A DNA stretch of 36,310 nucleotides from contig JAJFIS010000051.1 in assembly GCA_021774735.1 (NCBI GenBank), positions 1-36,310 on the forward strand. Reading direction: 5' to 3'. The notes beneath the pieces were generated by a model. The model was not told the DNA's origin. It saw only the letters and a list, made by a program, of their open reading frames with translations, and did no database searches. Positions 35,610-36,310 of this stretch are shown in pieces; the stretch's first letter is position 1, and each line of letters starts with the position of its first letter. Origin of the DNA: Alphaproteobacteria bacterium (GTDB lineage Bacteria; Pseudomonadota; Alphaproteobacteria; Sphingomonadales; Kordiimonadaceae). A program made the translations under genes and the position numbers.

Positions 35610-35882
35610 CTAATGATAGTCAACTATTTCTATTTCATGGGCGCCGTCTCGCCAGACAAAGCAGATGCGCCACTGTGTGTTAATCTTAATGCTATGCTGT
35701 CCTTGCCGGTCGCCTGATAAGGCCTCAAGATGATTGCCGGGTGGTGACCGCAGATCATCAAAGACATGCGCGGCATGCAGCATATCAAGCTTTCTAAGCG
35801 CAGTCTTAATGGGACCAAAATGACGGCTTTTACCCGTGCCCCAAAGCGCTTTTGTCTTTTTGCAGCGAAAGCTTTCTATCAT
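35610..35882 (-). CDS. HigB/RelE-type toxin (second TA module)
   Basis: A 90-residue RelE-fold toxin of the plasmid-maintenance killer type: M-I-E-S-F-R-C-K-K-T-K-A-L-W start, then L-R-K-L-D-M-L-H-A-A, L-R-S-P-P-G-N-H-L-E-A-L and the C-terminal W-R-I-C-F-V-W-R-D-G-A-H-E-I-E-I-V-D-Y-H, all as in active HigB. The ATG at 35882 fits the family length; the frame continues 17 codons upstream without homology. The module sits about 165 bases from the end of an IS3-family element. Confidence 0.92.
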   Translation of the reverse strand: MIESFRCKKTKALWGTGKSRHFGPIKTALRKLDMLHAAHVFDDLRSPPGNHLEALSGDRQGQHSIKINTQWRICFVWRDGAHEIEIVDYH

Positions 35883-36070
35883 AAGCCATTGTATGGAAAC
35901 CATAGGGTTCCAGTCAAGAGTAAAATGTAACATGATCAGGCAGTGCGCGGGGTGTGGATGGGATTGGTTATGGAGAAAGTGGTCTGATTGAAAGGAAATG
36001 ATTCGGGCTGAAAATTAAAAACGTATTTAAAACGCAGTTAAAACTGACCTGAGCCCCAAGTTACTACAAT

Positions 36071-36310
36071 TTATGCGTAGAGTCCTTTGTTTAAGTTTTG
36101 GTTCAATTGTTGATCGTTTGCAACCCATAAAGGGGCATGCCCCTTTATGGGTTTTGGCTTTTCGTTGTGAAGGGCCTGTATGGGGCTTTGCCCCGCCAAG
36201 GATGAATGTGGCCTGACGTGATTGTAATCGTGCCGCCAATTGGCCAGCACATCACGCACATGATGCAGGTCTTCAAACAGCGTCTCATTCAGGCATTCAT
36301 CGCGCAGCTT
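36071..36310 (-). CDS. IS3-family transposase, C-terminal part (partial)
   Basis: The frame is open at the right edge of the window, so the gene is cut by the window, not shown to be broken. The visible 79 residues include K-L-R-D-E-C-L-N-E-T-L-F and W-R-H-D-Y-N-H-V-R-P-H-S-S-L-A-G, the last blocks of the DDE integrase core with the downstream catalytic-glutamate neighbourhood. After the usual end at about G-Q-S-P the protein carries an extra tail of about 35 residues, partly encoded by a 32-base perfect palindrome. Confidence 0.88.
   Translation of the reverse strand, partial: KLRDECLNETLFEDLHHVRDVLANWRHDYNHVRPHSSLAGQSPIQALHNEKPKPIKGHAPLWVANDQQLNQNLNKGLYA
36122..36153. repeat. perfect 32-base palindrome in the transposase tail
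   Basis: Bases 36122-36137 are exactly complementary to 36138-36153 with GCATGC at the centre. It lies inside the last part of the transposase frame and encodes K-G-H-A-P-L-W-V-A. It could stop outside transcripts entering the element or form a cruciform. Confidence 0.8.

Larger units (their letters stand above)
36045..36310 (-). mobile_element. IS3-family insertion sequence, terminal part (runs off the window)
   Basis: The end TGACCTGAGCCCC at 36045-36057 resembles the terminal inverted repeats of IS407-group IS3 elements and lies 26 bases beyond the transposase stop. The other end is outside the window, so the target duplication cannot be tested; the adjacent bases are AAAC (36041-36044). 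Confidence 0.7.

Overview
The window looks like a chromosomal segment of a Gram-negative alphaproteobacterium of moderate GC content. The evidence is the gene order dapA-smpB, a free-standing F1 ATP synthase operon atpHAGDC with no F0 genes beside it, and the block rpoZ-rel-pyrE-(DUF2062)-pdxJ-acpS-rnc-era-recO-parC, which is typical of the class. A TonB-dependent receptor, lipoproteins and a Tat-exported protein confirm a double membrane. A marine lineage such as Kordiimonadales/Emcibacterales is possible, but the sequence alone does not fix the order.

Layout. 1-1330 is a strikingly AT-rich stretch with a PD40-type lipoprotein and a 65-nt imperfect palindrome, probably acquired. 1350-3528 holds dapA, smpB and a convergent cNMP-FHA regulatory protein. 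3775-7154 pairs a CPBP-family membrane protein that has lost its protease residues with a FecA-like receptor whose promoter overlaps a near-perfect Fur box. 7303-9534 is accessory: an 84-residue orphan, a PAS protein, and a higBA-type toxin-antitoxin operon with twin operators, bracketed by 48-bp direct repeats. 9788-14719 is the F1 operon. 14963-16234 is a family-5 uracil-DNA glycosylase with an NYN nuclease. 16355-27361 is the housekeeping run from folK to parC plus a cyclase-family hydrolase; many of its genes overlap or lie a few bases apart, which suggests translational coupling. 27551-35296 is mixed: a membrane-anchored thioredoxin, a DUF1800/DUF1501 pair, a serine hydrolase fused to a winged helix, an XRE-2TM regulator, a lipoprotein, a family III CoA-transferase and TrhO. 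The right edge has a second HigBA module and the end of an IS3-family element running off the window.

How they work together. Housekeeping functions cover ATP synthesis (F1), lysine/peptidoglycan precursor (DapA), folate (FolK), pyrimidine (PyrE), vitamin B6 (PdxJ), fatty-acid carrier activation (AcpS), stringent response (Rel with RNAP omega), RNA processing and ribosome biogenesis (Rnc, Era, SmpB, TrhO) and chromosome repair or segregation (UDG, RecO, ParC).

A dispersed doublet repeat of about 115-120 bp (three full copies, one half copy) lies only between genes, mostly at 3' ends. No tRNA, rRNA or CRISPR array was seen. The most interesting items are the repeat-bracketed toxin-antitoxin cassette, the repeat family with duplicated tips, the hydrolase-winged helix fusion, the pseudo-CPBP protein beside the Fur-controlled receptor, and the absence of lepB from its usual place. 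I did not find a clearly new multi-gene system.
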